Source: Wuchereria bancrofti
Lineage: Eukaryota; Nematoda; Chromadorea; Rhabditida; Onchocercidae
NCBI GenBank assembly: GCA_005281725.1
Contig: SSBO01000003.1
Coordinates: forward strand, 3,151,824-3,215,823
Direction of reading: 5' to 3'
Length of the DNA stretch: 64,000 nt
Part shown: piece after piece, positions 27,098 through 42,000 of the stretch
Layout of the letters: the number at the start of each line of letters is the position of its first letter
Numbering within the stretch: the stretch's first letter is position 1
The notes under the pieces: model-generated
What the model was told of the DNA's origin: nothing
The model's database searches: none
What the model saw: only the letters and a program-made list of their open reading frames with translations
Translations under genes and position numbers: made by a program

Positions 27098-30000
27098 TTA
27101 CATTAATGATGTTACAAGCTCATTAGGGATAACATTCGAACGGATGGGCCATTCGTCGTTTTGATCAAACAGGCTTCTTTCGAGAAATGCATCCAGCAAA
27201 TCGTATTGAGTACGTGCAAAACGAGGCGGATTTTTTTGGAGCATATCCTGAAATATATTTAAAGATCTTTGAATTTGATTTATATTCCAGGATTATGCGT
27301 CAAATCTAGACACTAAATATTATCCGTATATATTTAGATAGCAGATGTCATTTAAACAAGTGCTAAGCGATTCTAGTAATTCAGTTTTCCTTTTTTTTTT
27401 TTTCAGGAACATTAATATAACAGTAGTGTAGAAAATTTAAGAACCGTATTCCAGATTCGGTTTAATTCAATCTAAACTGGAAATTTTCCATTAACTCCAA
27501 TTTCATAAATTTTAGGCATTGAGTTACATACTAATCAGTCTAGCAGCCCTATACAATCACTACAGATGAATGTGTAAAGAATATCAAAATCATCAACCAC
27601 TAACTACTTCTCTCCATTCGAAGTAATTACAAGTAGCTATCAAAGTAAACCAAGATAAAATCTTATCTTCCACAATTCCTAACATAACACTCTCGCCTTC
27701 TAATTTTTCCGTTCTTCGTTTCAGCATTATCAGACAGAACATAAATTTAAAATGGAAAAAATTCCCCAACAAGAAAACTGCTGAGAATGATTGTGTAATG
27801 TTTAATATCCAGCAGAAATACCTTAACAAATGATAAAGCGTAATCATGAGCTGCAATGCTACCATTATCGAGCTGAAAATTTCGTATCCAGGATCCGAAA
27901 GAAGATAGATTTGGTTTTTCAATATTTTCTGTATCACTAGTTGTTTCCGGTAAATTAAAATCGAATTTCTGCCGGAAATTTTGATCGTTTTGCGTTGCAT
28001 TGAGCAAATCTTGCTCACGTATTGACATCAACATCGGATCATCTTCAGCACTGCACATTTGTTTTATTGTTGCAACAACAATTTTTTGTTCCTTCCTGAA
28101 AGGAAATTATCATGAAGATTCATTAATCCGATTTGGTCAGTTTCTTTAAAGTGTTTTGAAAATATGATTTTTTCACATCGTTTTGTAAAAGGTTTAGCTT
28201 CCAATGCGAAGTATCATTTAATACAAACTCAACTTCAGTCTTACGTCAACATTTTCAGTTGGGATAGATGAAAGATATCGAAAAAGTCTAAGTTCATAAA
28301 AAATATCTTTAAAAACTAAAAGTTATCTTACCTATATTTAAATAACTTCTAAGAATTTTAATTGGAAGAAGCTTCTATAAAATTTCAATTATTTTTTAAT
28401 CCTAGTCTCAATTTTTGTAATATTTAGGTTAAAGAATAATCCTACCCACCCTTTCTCACCGACTGCTCTACCATAGAAATCTAAGAATTCATATCTCATT
28501 CAATGTTGAGAGAAGCCAAGAATGAAGAATTCCGGCTATTAGTCCACATTTTAAAGTTTAGCAAAATTTCCACTTACTGCCCTAAATAGTTTACTACCAT
28601 CCGTCCATGTTGCCTTTTCAGAATCTCCTCCAGTTTTTGCTTGTCCGATTCCTGCTTCAAATCAAAAATCCGTTTTTCATATTCCTGCCCACCGACCTGA
28701 ACCTGAAATTTCAATTCGGAAACTTCTATGACTTTACAAACCGAAATTTAAATTTATAAATTAAATCTAAAATTCGTGAAGAAATATTTTTTGATATATA
28801 CTTTTTCAGAATTCCTTTAATAATTATAATACTATTTCCAATGCCACATTCCCATTCGAAATTTTTTAATATTTCGTACAAAGCACTTACTTTGTTTAGT
28901 AAACTCAACTCAGGTATAATACAAGGTGTACGAAGATTGAGAACATCTGGATATATAACTTTAGATCCCTGAAATTTTATAAAGCTATCTAAATCTTAGA
29001 GATATTCATAGTGAAAACAACAAACTGGAAAAGTCTGTTTTATTTTAGGAGAAAAAGTTGGGAAGAAGAACTCAGTGCAATTGAAAAAATTTAATTTTAA
29101 ATAAGGATTTAACAACCGAAATTTTTATTTAAACAATAACTTTAAACGAAAATAACAAACTCTCTACCTTAAATGTAATTTCAACCTCGAGCTCTACCAA
29201 TTCTTCAGTGTCTGCATCGATAGAGCATAACAAACGTTCCTCGGCTGCAATTACCCAAAGTAGTCGAAGAGGTTGTAAATAGGTCCTAGAAAAAAAAAAC
29301 ATGCAGAATAATCACCAACATTTGTTTTCTTACTATTTTTTAAAGACGAGACAACTTTGTTTATTTGCATTTTACATAATTTGATAAATAAAAATCATGT
29401 AAACAGAAGTGAAATTAACTCATTAAACAAAATCAAGACCATATGAATTTACTTTTCAGATATTGGAAATAACTACATATATGCCATTCAGAGAGGAGAT
29501 AGGGAGATAAATCTCACATAATTGCAACTTAGTTCCTTCCACTGTTAATTAACCTCTATTTCTTTCTTTTTAGTTAGCATTCGTTGAAAACAAGAAAAGA
29601 AGACTTATCAGTTGAAGTTACCTACCGATTATCACTAAGCGCATGAAGACTGACTGGAAAGAATGCAATAACGAGTGCAGCAACTGATAAATCGTCCGTC
29701 TTCAATGCATATCTGGAAAAAAGACACTATCAGTTAAGAAACATATCATCAACCTTTGTAATTAATTGATAATGGATAGTTTCATTTCCCATATTCCTCT
29801 CGATCACCGATCAATGTATGAATTGAGCAGAACTGATAGCAAACAGTAGTAATCTCTTTAATTAATTGATAAGTAACTTCTAAATTAGCCAAATATAATG
29901 ACTCGAAAAAGTGCGGAGAATAGAACAATTGAAAGTAGAAGAAATCAATTTAAATAAAATTGCTGCTCTCTTTACATTTTTTGCAATGGACAATTCAAAT

Positions 30001-33000
30001 AATTTAGATAGGGAAAAAAATTCCAGGAGAAGAAACAATTATTTGAACCTCCCACGTCCAAGCATTAGCATTCCCATTACTGTGTTTGTAGCAGCATACA
30101 AACTATGTGAAGTATTATCACGATACGCTTCCGGTAATGTTACACGTGTGCGAAGTAATCGACAAAGACGTAGCACTTGTAAATTTCCGCTACCGGCCAT
30201 GAGCTGGAAATAAAAAAAGTATCACAGTAACTGGGATGTTATATTAAACACTCATTATTAAAAAAAAAGACGTAGAAATCACATTATAAATTAACTCTTG
30301 TATTTTACCTTAATGATTATAACTACCGTTTTAACGCATTTGTCTTGAAAGTCACAGAAAATCTAAAAAATCTAATATCTTACAATGTAAGCCTTAAACT
30401 ACTCAATAATGGTACAGTATTATAGGCAAAATAAAAAACGATGATTATTGGGAAACTATGTGTTCTAGGAATTTCAACTCTTTTTGGCATATACCTAAAA
30501 GAAATCGCAAAAGTTTTTGAAACGAATAAACAAATAAAGAAGAAGTAAAGAAGAAACATACGATGCCCAAAGAGTTAATCAGAGTGCCAAGCACATTCAG
30601 GCAAGCTGTAATGCCGGCGGCAAGATTTAACTTGCTGCAAATCTGTTGTTCACTTGATGGTAAAACCAATCTTATATAATACCACTACAAATAAATAAAG
30701 TTCAAGTGTCTATTTAAAAATGAGAAGTTAGACATGAGCAGACATAGAAAAATAGTCAAAAGAGTTAGTAATGATATTAAACATTAAACGATTGTTCATT
30801 AGATTAAACAGATGGCAATGGGGCCGAAAGCAGCACCGATGATGAAAATAAGAAATAAACACTTTTTGGATGAAGTAACAACGGCAATTTTAACTATATC
30901 TATGAAACAAGTCAGAATATGCAAATAATGATTCAATAATTTAATTTGAATAATTTCCATTTCCATCCAATAAAATTAATATTTAGCTAGATACATCGGA
31001 TTTTTTCATCCAACTAGAAATACTAGATTTTCCCTTCAGTAAGAGAAATAAACTTACGATCACATTAAAGGCTTCAGAGTTCCACGTCGATGCAAAACGA
31101 ATAGCCATTGCAAAGCAGGCACCAGCTACGACATTCAGATACGTCTAAAAAATTATATTCTTGAAAAATTAATAAATTTTAGAATTCTTGGATTAATATT
31201 TGTCTACATTTAATACTTTTCCAGATGATATTCGAACGTCATAAACTTAATCGAACAGTGGTAAACGCTAAAAAGAATAAATCGTTTCACAAAATATTTC
31301 GAACATTCTATTGTAAAACGTTATAAAGGGTTGGGCATGTTGACTGTATCATAGAGTAATATCTTAATATGACTAGCCTTTTTCAGGTTTTATAGAACTA
31401 TGTCAATTCTACGGTGCCGTAGATGAAACCACTAATGCAAACAGAAACTTTGATTCAAAAAAATGTTCTGCCACCCTTTTATGGAATAAAATGCCACTAC
31501 CTTTCTTATAATTTGAGATTTTCAACAATGTGTCATACGATACATATATATTTAGAGATGAATTGCTAGTTTTGCTATTACTCTCTTCACAACAATTAGC
31601 TCTTTTTAATTATACCAAAAAATATCTGAACCAAATAACATGTAAACATTGATAGCTTCACCAGTGCTTCCACTACACGCAATGATTTCGAAACTAGTTT
31701 CATAATACACATGCCCGACATCCAATGAAACTAGATGATATATCACATTGATGATGATCAATCATTAACGACAGTAGTACATGGGAGAAGATGAAGTTGT
31801 TCCTATCATTTCCTAGTAAAACGATTGCTGAGATAGTAGAGGAAGTGATAGAAGCAACCTGAGCTATTGTTTGCTTATCAACCGCTATTTGCAGCATCCG
31901 TAAGTTTTCCTCCTCATCATCATCAATGACAGTTTTCGGTTGTTCGTTGAACAAACGCTGTTTATAATTTAGCACAATTGGAGGTACTGATTCTTCCACC
32001 CAATGCTTGGTAGCCGTTATTTCAGTCCACAAAACAAGATGTCGGCAAAGTGTCCTAAAAACTATTTCTATTGTGACTTATGAAAACCGGCATTAGGACT
32101 CAAGTAGTAAATCTCTGGTTGCTTCCAAATATTAACTTATCAGTCTTACTTACAATTAAATGATATAGAAAAGAAGCCTTCTCGAAACTAAACAATTTCA
32201 AAAAAGTCTTTCAGTCTCTCTTTTGAAAATTTTTTGAAGCATATCTTTTTTCTTTAAATTTTAAACAAAATGAATCCTTAAATAAAATTCAATTTGATAA
32301 ATTACCAATTTAAACTTAATCCTATGAAAGCAAACCAAAATGCTCACCTCAGTAAAATAAGATCAGGTCGAATTTCCTCAATCGCTGATATTGTTTCAGG
32401 GATTTTCAAACTTTCTGCTGCCCATTTATTCTCTGTTCGAAGATACATTAGACCAAAGGCAACAGCGGCTGGACTTGCTACAATAAACTACAATAATCTT
32501 GAGCAAGTTGTATAAGAATTCGAAAAATGATTCTTCACGCAATTTTTTCCAACACATTACGCATAAAAAAGATGAAAAATGAGTATATGATAGGTTAGAA
32601 GAGACAAAATATGTGAAAGTATGTAACACGTTCACAAATAGGAAACAACAATTCGAACGAAAAACCCCGAAAATTGAATTCGAATAACCGAAGGTTCCAT
32701 GCTAAATTTAATTAACAATAATGATGTATGGTACGCTTTTTTGGATATGCGAAAGTGATCGAATCGGTCATAGCACTTTAAAAAGATTAAGGAACATTAC
32801 AAGCAAAGCTATCCAAATATTTTATGCGATGTGCTAAACAAAATAAGGTACTGTACCCTTTGAACCCTATAAACTTTGTTAGCTCACAAATGTCCCTAGA
32901 TAAAGTGAGTGAACAATGAAAATGAAGCTAACCTGTCAAGTGTGGATTAACATTTTCGGATTCTCGAACATGATTTGACTGTGAAAAAGTTGAGGAAGCA

Positions 33001-36000
33001 GTAGTGTGTCCCAAAGTCCCTTCCGAAGAAGTCGAAGGAAATACGCACAGTGATCGTAATCCACCTTCCATTAGTACGATAAGCCTAGATGCTATTGCAG
33101 GATATTGTTCAACAAACGGGACACTCGACAACAAATCTTCTCCGCGTCCTGTAATTCAAGGAAGGGCCGATCATTAATGATACGTAAAAGAAAAAAATTC
33201 AATAAGATTTTTGTAATAGAAATTTATTGGCAATTTCTTTGTTGGTCGTCAATATTGGGTTAAAAACAAGACAACTTTAATGATTTATAAAGAAGATAAG
33301 GAAAATTCAACTAACCCAGAGCAATAAGACCAATGGCAAAACCCGCGGCAAGAGCATAGGAATATCGATCAGTGGGTGGTTCAGAATCTGGACAAGCAGG
33401 TCGACCTATCTCATTGACTAGCTGACTTAAGATACCCATATGTGATGATTGTGCAAACAGAAGGCCAAGTGCCACAAGTGCCGCCGTTTGAATCATTGTG
33501 TCGATATGCAGTTCAAGTAATGTTGGACCCATCATGAATGGTAAATGTGTTACCATCATTTTATACATCTGAAAACTAGTTTAAATGTACTGGAAAATAT
33601 CTTTAAAAAAAAGAATTTCATTAAAATTTGCATTAAATCTTTTTTTTTTTAATTTGTAAAACATGGTCATAGTGAGTTATAAAATTAAATTGCAAATTAG
33701 AAAATTACTAAGTTTATGACATACAATGAAATCTTATATGTCCATTAGTGACACTACAACAAAGATTATACAACATAAAATAATGGATTATTATTTTTAA
33801 TTTAATTCTTGGAGTATTGATATTTCGGAAACATGATGTTAAACATACAACAGTAGCCAGAACTTTATTAGCTTATTTAAAGCGTTCAAAAACATCCAAC
33901 ATCATCTGAATGCTGAAAGTTTCACGTTGTCGTGTAAGACATTCACATAAGATATCACATGGGTAATGAATTCTTTGATGGATTTTAAAAAAGCTTCACA
34001 AGAATGGGTAAGTATAGATGAATAATTCTAGAGATAAACTTATTTCTAATATAACATTACTTGTACATCAGCAGTTGCTCGCCGACTTGCACCACATCCA
34101 AGCAAGATTGCAATGCTCATCACCGGATCACCACTACTCAAAAGTTCATGTATGGTAAACAAATTCATACTTGTTATATGACCATTTAATCCAAAGGCGT
34201 ACATCAAACCAGCAGCTTCTGGACCTTGCTGAAGTGAAAAATAAATCAAAACTGCTATTGGTAACATTTGATTTCTCTACAAATCTATCTTTAAGAAAAT
34301 GAACGGACCGATTTCTGATTTAAGACTTAAAGAATTAGTACTAAATTTTAATACCAAATTATTAATACTCATCGCAAGCCATTCACTATCAAGATGCAAA
34401 CTCTCCGAATCACCGATACATAATCCAGCAGCTACAGCATTGTAAAAAGCGCCCCATTTGATCATTGGTTTGACCAACTATAACAAAATTCTTTTTTATA
34501 TGTCATCTTCATTGCAGTTATATTCAACCATTAAAAATGCATCTTGACAACAGCAATTAATATGTCACAAAACAATTTCTCATGTATATTAAAGTTTTGC
34601 TCTCGAACGCCCTAATATTTTCTACTCAGTGATACCTTTAAGTCACTATAAAACAATCAAACTGAATTTTGAATGCATGAAATATATTTCATTGAAAACA
34701 AATTCATGTTTGAACTACATTTGTGTATTTATTTATTGCTGAATTGTTAAATTACTTATCTCTTTAATCAATTGGAACCAATCACAACGTAATAATTCTT
34801 TGAAAATCGAAGTTGTTGTATAATATAAAAGATATTTTGCAGTAAACAAGCCATTATGTTTGTTTATTATTTGTATTTAGGCTTTTCCGTTCCGCCACAC
34901 AAATTTATGCCAGCAAAAAGTCATACCTCACTTTGTGATAGTTCGATTGGTGTATTGGTTGGATGTAATCGTCCTTGTAGATTAAGTGGTGGTATTGCAC
35001 GAGGTCGACTGAGGGGAGGTGAAAAAGACCGAAAATCGAGAGTTGAACGTCCAAAAGCATGAGTTATATTACGCATACTAAAGGATTTCAGAAGACGTTC
35101 AGCCATTTCACGTTGGCTCGCTTCCGAAAGAGTCTGAAAGTAGTGGATCTCAGTACTAATAGGTGAAAATTAGACAATGTATAATAACATTTCTGTATCT
35201 GACCATTAACTATTTTAGATCTCATCCAGTGTATGAAATAACGAATAAAGTTAAAATTATATTTGATAATGATAGAGTTTAAAACATATGGGATAAATTT
35301 CAAATCTATGCTTAAGAGCAAATAAATTTTGAGGGGATTTTTTGCAACAATTTAACTACTTCAGCTATCTATAATCTCGTCAATTGCATGAAACTGTAAA
35401 CATGACAATATTTGGCTCCTAATTCTATTATTTAATTTCTTGTAAATCACCTAAAGTATATGATTTCAAATAACTTTTAACATGTATACATAGAAAGAGA
35501 AGTTTATGTCATTCAGTCCTATCTCCCTGTGCAGAAAAAAAGAACTTTTAAGTTACTATTGCTATAGATATTACCCAAATATTGGATGGAAAGTGTACAA
35601 AGATAGAGAGAAATATAAAATTCATATAATAAGATATAATTATTTAATTACTTCATTATTCGATGGTATAAAAATTGGACGCCGACTATCAAGCATTTGT
35701 ATTACATTAATGCAGCGCAAATCGTGCTTCCATCGCCGTCGTGTAATTAGAAAAATTTCTTCCTCAGACGGCATATGACTGAAAATTTAGAAAATAAGAT
35801 TCCAAAAACAAGAGATTTTCCAAATTGCTGAAAAATTTCAATCACAGATTTTGAGCATATATACAAACAGTGAATTTAAATTAACTTAATTAGAATTATT
35901 TTACAAAATATTTAGCTTTAAGTTCTAAACCTTGTGTAAATTTAAGCTATCCCGTAATTTAAAATCAAATTTCTCCTTTCACTGTAAAAAATATCTGATC

Positions 36001-39000
36001 AACTACTGGAGTGCGTTGTAGTAAGCACATATTGAACACAATAACAACTATTTAGATTTCGGTTTTCTTTTTTAATTTACAGCACAAACCTTCGATCTTT
36101 CTGACGTATTGCAGGCGTAAGAAAATGCAACGTTTTTGTTGACTGCTCATAAAGTAATTCACACAAAATTATAGCAACCGCTGGTGGCAAATCTAACAGA
36201 GACGATTTCGTTAATTTGAACAACTGAGCCAATTTTTCACATCTACAAAATAAAAAGAAATATTCTAAAATTCATTTTTGTTAGTCATACTTTGCTTCTT
36301 TATTAAATTCGCCAAGATTTGCTGCTAAACTCGAGGTGCAAACATTTTTTGGATACTAATTCGGTTTTAGCTAAAAACAACAATTGTTGACATTTGATAT
36401 CAATAATTATTGATTTCTTACTAAATGATCTGCTTATCATTATGATCACAGGAAAACTATCCATGTATTTTATTTGTCTGAAGACAAATTTCTTTAATAT
36501 CCTAAATACACACAAATATATATCATTCGTCCAATATGATATCTACTAATTTGATAAAGAAATAAAAGCTAAATTTAATTTTGCAGTCCTACTTGTACAA
36601 ATCATTTTCACAGATTTCATTTCCAGATATTCTTCTGAAACTCAAATCACAAATTTTTTTAAACTTCCCCAAATGCTAAAACAAACTTTTCAACTGCTGA
36701 AGAATTTTCATTCAGAATGGTTGCAAACTGTTCCGCATCAACCTTAGTTAAGCGTAGCTTCTTCTCGTACGATTTTCCTAGAACTTTCTGAAAACAAAAC
36801 TAGTAAGTCGAAATTTTGTTAGAAGTTCGTAAATTTTGGTTAAAATTTCGAGAGTAAAATCACATTATTTTTTTCATGTTGAAAAATACATTAAAAAACA
36901 AAGTGGAAAAATGATTAAAAGGAGAACAGAATTTTAGAAATTATAAAATACGAATGTCAAAAGAAAACAATAAGTGGTAGACTGAAATATGCAATAAAAC
37001 CTGAACGTCAACAATATTTTCCAGTCGTTTCAATCCAATAGCAATTGTAATTACAATTGGTGCAAAGAAATGTGACGATGTGATTGATGTCAGATGGCTC
37101 TTGCTGTCCAAAAATCGCAATAAATTATCATGCCATGATGGTATACGTTCCGGTGAAAAACGAGAACTCATTAAAAGTGTTTGAAGCATCTTTCGTCCAC
37201 CTATGAAAATATGAAAGCTCCTATATGCTTATTTGTGTACAGTTTTATGAATTTAAAAGTTAAACAGCAAGTTCTCAGTTACTTTCATATAATTCAATGA
37301 TTTATCGGCTTTTAGTTATCCAGATATAAACGAATATAAGAAATGATGACTGACATAAGCGGTTACGTTGAAACTCAATACCAAACAAAATTTAAAGTAT
37401 ACTTACCTTCCAAAATTTTGAAACTGTGATTAGACAGTATAGAAAAGTCCTTTCTGTAGTAATCACCATAACTCTTTAGATCAAAAATCCTGCAGTAAAA
37501 TTTTCAGCATTTTAAAAATCATGAATGTCAATTTCTTGGAACATAAATTTTGGACCAAGCTAACAGAACTTAAATTTCTTTGCAATTAATTTAAATCTAG
37601 TCTTTATAACAAACAATTCAAACAAGTTTACCCTGAAGATGATATGTACGCCAAAAAAAGCTAAAAATTTTCGCTAGCAAACGAAAAAAAATCAACTTCC
37701 AAAAGTGATGACTGAGGATCCTTACCAAAAAAGAGAACTGTTCCTGTTAAGTCACACGCTTTATTGGAAATTTCTAAAGCTACGAAAAATGGAGCTAATT
37801 ACTTCTTAATTTCCTTTATAAAACGCCTGTACTTCATTCATCTTACGGATCTTCCTCGAATTACTAACTGTGCTTACTGAGAAAAAGCATGTAGGGATGA
37901 TGCTAAAATGAATAGCAACGAAACTGTGCGCCTATCCAATTTGGCCGATTCATAAATAGCATGTAATCCCGAAAATATCGCCAAAGAATAATTATACAAA
38001 TTGCCGTCATCGTTAACTGTAACACTATAACATTTTGGGGCAATATTTTCTGCGTTATCAAAATTCCACCATCGACTGCCACAGAGATGCTTCATTTTCT
38101 GCCAACTCTGGAATAATTTTCAGGAGACATAACATGATATTTGAGAAATATTTGTTGATATTAAAATTTCTTTTTGCCTGAAAAGAGTTTGAAAATTTAC
38201 AACTCGCATTCTACATTGCTGAAATGACAACTTATGTACTGATCAAGTAAAAAAAAACTAAAACTTGAAAACTCCAAGCATAAAATTGTAGAAAAATCTC
38301 CTTAAACTTCTTTTTTAAAGTTACAAATTATGTTCTGCGCATAAAAAAAATTCATTTAAGTTAATTCTATTATTAAGCAAGTCAAGAAAACTAATGTAAT
38401 CATTTTAAAAAAAAGAAGCTTATCAAAACCGAATTTTTCTTGGATGTTTTTAAGTTGCCTAAATTTGGCTTAAAATATAAAAAACATTTTTGAGGCATAA
38501 ACGATGAAAGTAAAATAAATAACATGAATTGCAAAAGAAAAATATAAGTATTATTTTTTATTTAATTTCTGGTAATAAAAGCTTCGAGATCAATAAAAAA
38601 AATTCATATTTTTGACTATCACAGGGAATAACTTGTCATTCGTAAATATACAGGCCACTATTAACAAAACCTTGGGTGACAATAGTTAAGTAGTTAATAC
38701 ACTTACGCCGATATGCTTAGAATGTTCAGTACGCTTTTTCTTTTCATGCACTTCTTCTTCACATCGACTTCGAAGTAAATTTATCTAAAAATAATTCCAA
38801 AATTTCTTTTAAACTATTTTAAAATCTCCACAAAATACAAAAAAGAAAAATGTAGCTTTGGAACAAAATGAAATAGAATAAGAAAAGCAATGCATAGAAT
38901 TTTGTAAAATGGTGTAAAATACTTCCTAAATGAAACTAAGTGTAAAACTCAAAATTAATAACGTAATAATCAAAATAATCACTTTAAATTAAAAAAAAAA

Positions 39001-42000
39001 TACTTCGCGGAAAACAGGAAAATTTTGGATGTGAAGTCCACACTGCACAAAAAGGAACTGTACGAACATAGCAACTTCTGCAGCAACGCGATTATCATAA
39101 TAGTGATCTAACAGACCAGAAGTATTGCTCGTGCACCAAGATGACGATAGTTTCATTGCTTTATCTAGTGGTAAATTTGAACAAACTTGCGACAGGCATT
39201 CAGCAACTATAAAGAGAATGTGAATGAAGCAGCAATAAAGCAGATAAAGTTACAATTTACCATTCTTTTTTTGAAAAAAAAAAGATAATGATGAAAAAAG
39301 GAAAGAATAACCGAAAGGTGAGGATGCAATTGACGGCAGCTTACACATCACCAATTCATGCTTCTGTGTCTCCTACAACAATCGGATTTTTTTCAGTATA
39401 GCTCAAAAATATTGACTGAAAGTTTTCATTTCATTTTCAAATTGAAATTATTGGAATACCTAAAATTCAGTATCAGAACTTCTATTTAGTTATTGGCTAT
39501 TGAATTGAGACAGTCGCTTTACGTCAAAACATTTTGGATATAAGGAATTCTACTGTACGTATGAAAAAGTTGAAAACTTGAACGTATATGAAACTAAATG
39601 TTTTGGGATAAACGTACTAGGATTATATGGCCTACAAAGGCAGAACGCAATTCAACAACTGGAGCACATATTGACAGACCGCAAGTGCCCGTATGCTCTT
39701 GCACGTCCTGAAAATTCGATATCCATTTATCTTCAGTTTTTTACAAGATGAAGAAACAGGAAAAAAAGAAGTGAAGTGCTATATACATATAATTAAGAAG
39801 TTGCAACTTCATACTGCAATCTATTAATATTTCTAATTGAATTTAATCCTTTTAGTTACAAGAAATTAAGCAATTAAACTTAATGCTTTCTCTAAGCAAT
39901 TAGAAACAAATCTACACTAAGAAATAGAAAAAAAAAGCAATAATAGTTTTGTTACGTCATTCATTAATTTGAAAGTAGCTAAAAATAAGTGAGTCAATAA
40001 AAATCCACGCTACTTGATTGTTAGCAGAAGATTCTTTAAAGTTTATAAATTCATAATTCCCATATAAAGCACCGATACGAGTAATACCACTATAAAGAAT
40101 CACAGCACCATCGAGATCAATTATTGCCATCATTTTCCGTCCCTGTAGAAAAGAATATGTAATACCCTCTATAGTTTGCACTTTAATTTCTTAATCTAAA
40201 AAAATAAAAAAGCATACCTTGACATCTGCAGCTCCTTTACATGGAATTGTAGTAAAGGAACTTATAGTCATTCGTCCTTCATCGTGCATCTTTCCCCGAA
40301 CACATTTTAAGAGATTTTGCTCTGCTACATAAAAACATATATACATTTGACCGATAAAATCTGAAACGAAATTTAGATATCTTAATTACTTGTATCAGTC
40401 CTTTATATAAGTGGACGAAAGGTTATGTTTTAATAAGTGGATGAAAAGTAATGTTTTTATAACTGATGTGAGATTTCCGTATTTTCTCTTTTCCAACATT
40501 ACCGCATGTTTTTGATTTTAATTTATTACTTTTCTCTAATATTCATATACGAAAGTATTCAACTTACAGTCATCTCAACAACATAAACATACAGAATCAT
40601 AATTACCGTATTTCTGCTTGTTATTTTATTGCATTTATTTCTCGAATGGTCTTGACGAAATGCTATGGAAAAATGGCTTACTTCTTGTTTTTGTAATAAG
40701 AAATAAAAGAGAAAGTCGAAATAGATTTTTAGATTTCCAAACCTATTTACAAAAGGTAAACTTAAACCTTGAGTAAGAAATGCAGTAGTTGCAGGACCAC
40801 CTGTTTCAGGATCTGCCTGACGACGTTCTGTCCATATACATTCCATACAAATCTACAAGAGAATTTCAAGAAAAATGACGAAAATAGATTTAGGATCTGA
40901 AAAAACAAAGCGAGCTATGACAAAAAAAAAAAATGAATTACCTCAGGTGCCAGAAGGTCGAGTTCTGAACCACGAGTTTCAATCAAGGAAATGATACTAT
41001 CATCACAAAATGAACTAAGGCGAGGCGTCGTATGTGCACCTGTAATGACAAATATCATCATTTCTTTTTCTCTACTGAACCGATGTGAAATCGCTTAATA
41101 ATAGCCGATATTATATATTATCCGAAAAGATAGGGATCTTTACGGAATTACTCAATATTGAATAATAAGTAATTCAATAGTAAAAACTACGCAACAGACC
41201 AATAATCAAGCAAATAAACGGAAGGTTCCAGAAATTTCTACTTCTATTCTTTGAACATCAACAACAATATTATGCTTTTAGTCTGCTTTTTGAAAGAAGG
41301 GATAAAAGAAATATTTCTTATATTTTGTAATTGCAATTAAAGTTTTGAGAGCACAGATACATCAAATAAAGCTTTTTTCAGTAATATTGAGAAGCTTAAG
41401 GGGAAAAGAAAATGATTTTAAAATCTAGAATTTCCCTCGAAATTAAATTATTGTTACTTCCTCCTCGTAGGCGCAAAATCGGAGAATCTGTGACTGATCG
41501 GCTGCAAGTAAAGTCATATTAATTTTCAACTTTCAAAACTTTTCTCTATTTCGCTGAGATATTTCAAATTCTAACTTCGTATTTATTCAGTGTAGCGATG
41601 GTAGATCAAACAGAAACCGGACATGGTTTTACACGGTTTCGTTTTGTACAGAAGCAACTTAGAGTGTCCCTTTTAATTAATTCTTTTTAAGAGAGTTAAT
41701 TCATTTACCCGTACTATTTAATGAAAACAAAATATCAAAAAACTAACTTCGTTGAAGATCGCTGAGCAGGACTTGTAGTAGGAAAAGGTAAGGACTGTAT
41801 TAGTGCAGCTGCTGCAGTCATGGATCGTGTACGAACTGATCGTGTTTGAGGTGTCACCCAAACATCATCTGAAAAAATATTAATTTTCCGTGAATTCTAG
41901 GAAAGAAAACAGAAATCAAACAGCAAAAAAAAAAAAAAATTATTATAATATGCAAAAAAAAGAAGAGAAAATCACCAGCAAACGAATCATTTTTGCCAAA

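Noticed and set aside
30790..30900. Exon-like open frame in an APC1 intron (minus strand)
   Set aside because: It can be read in phase after a TATAG acceptor, but joining exon 31144-31058 directly to 30684-30562 gives a gap-free match in length to other APC1 proteins, so the extra piece would be an insertion in a conserved repeat.
36665..36686. Longer version of APC1 exon 21 ending at GGGGAA
   Set aside because: It ends in phase 0, which would put a TGA at the second codon of the next exon. The donor after 36687 gives the correct phase.
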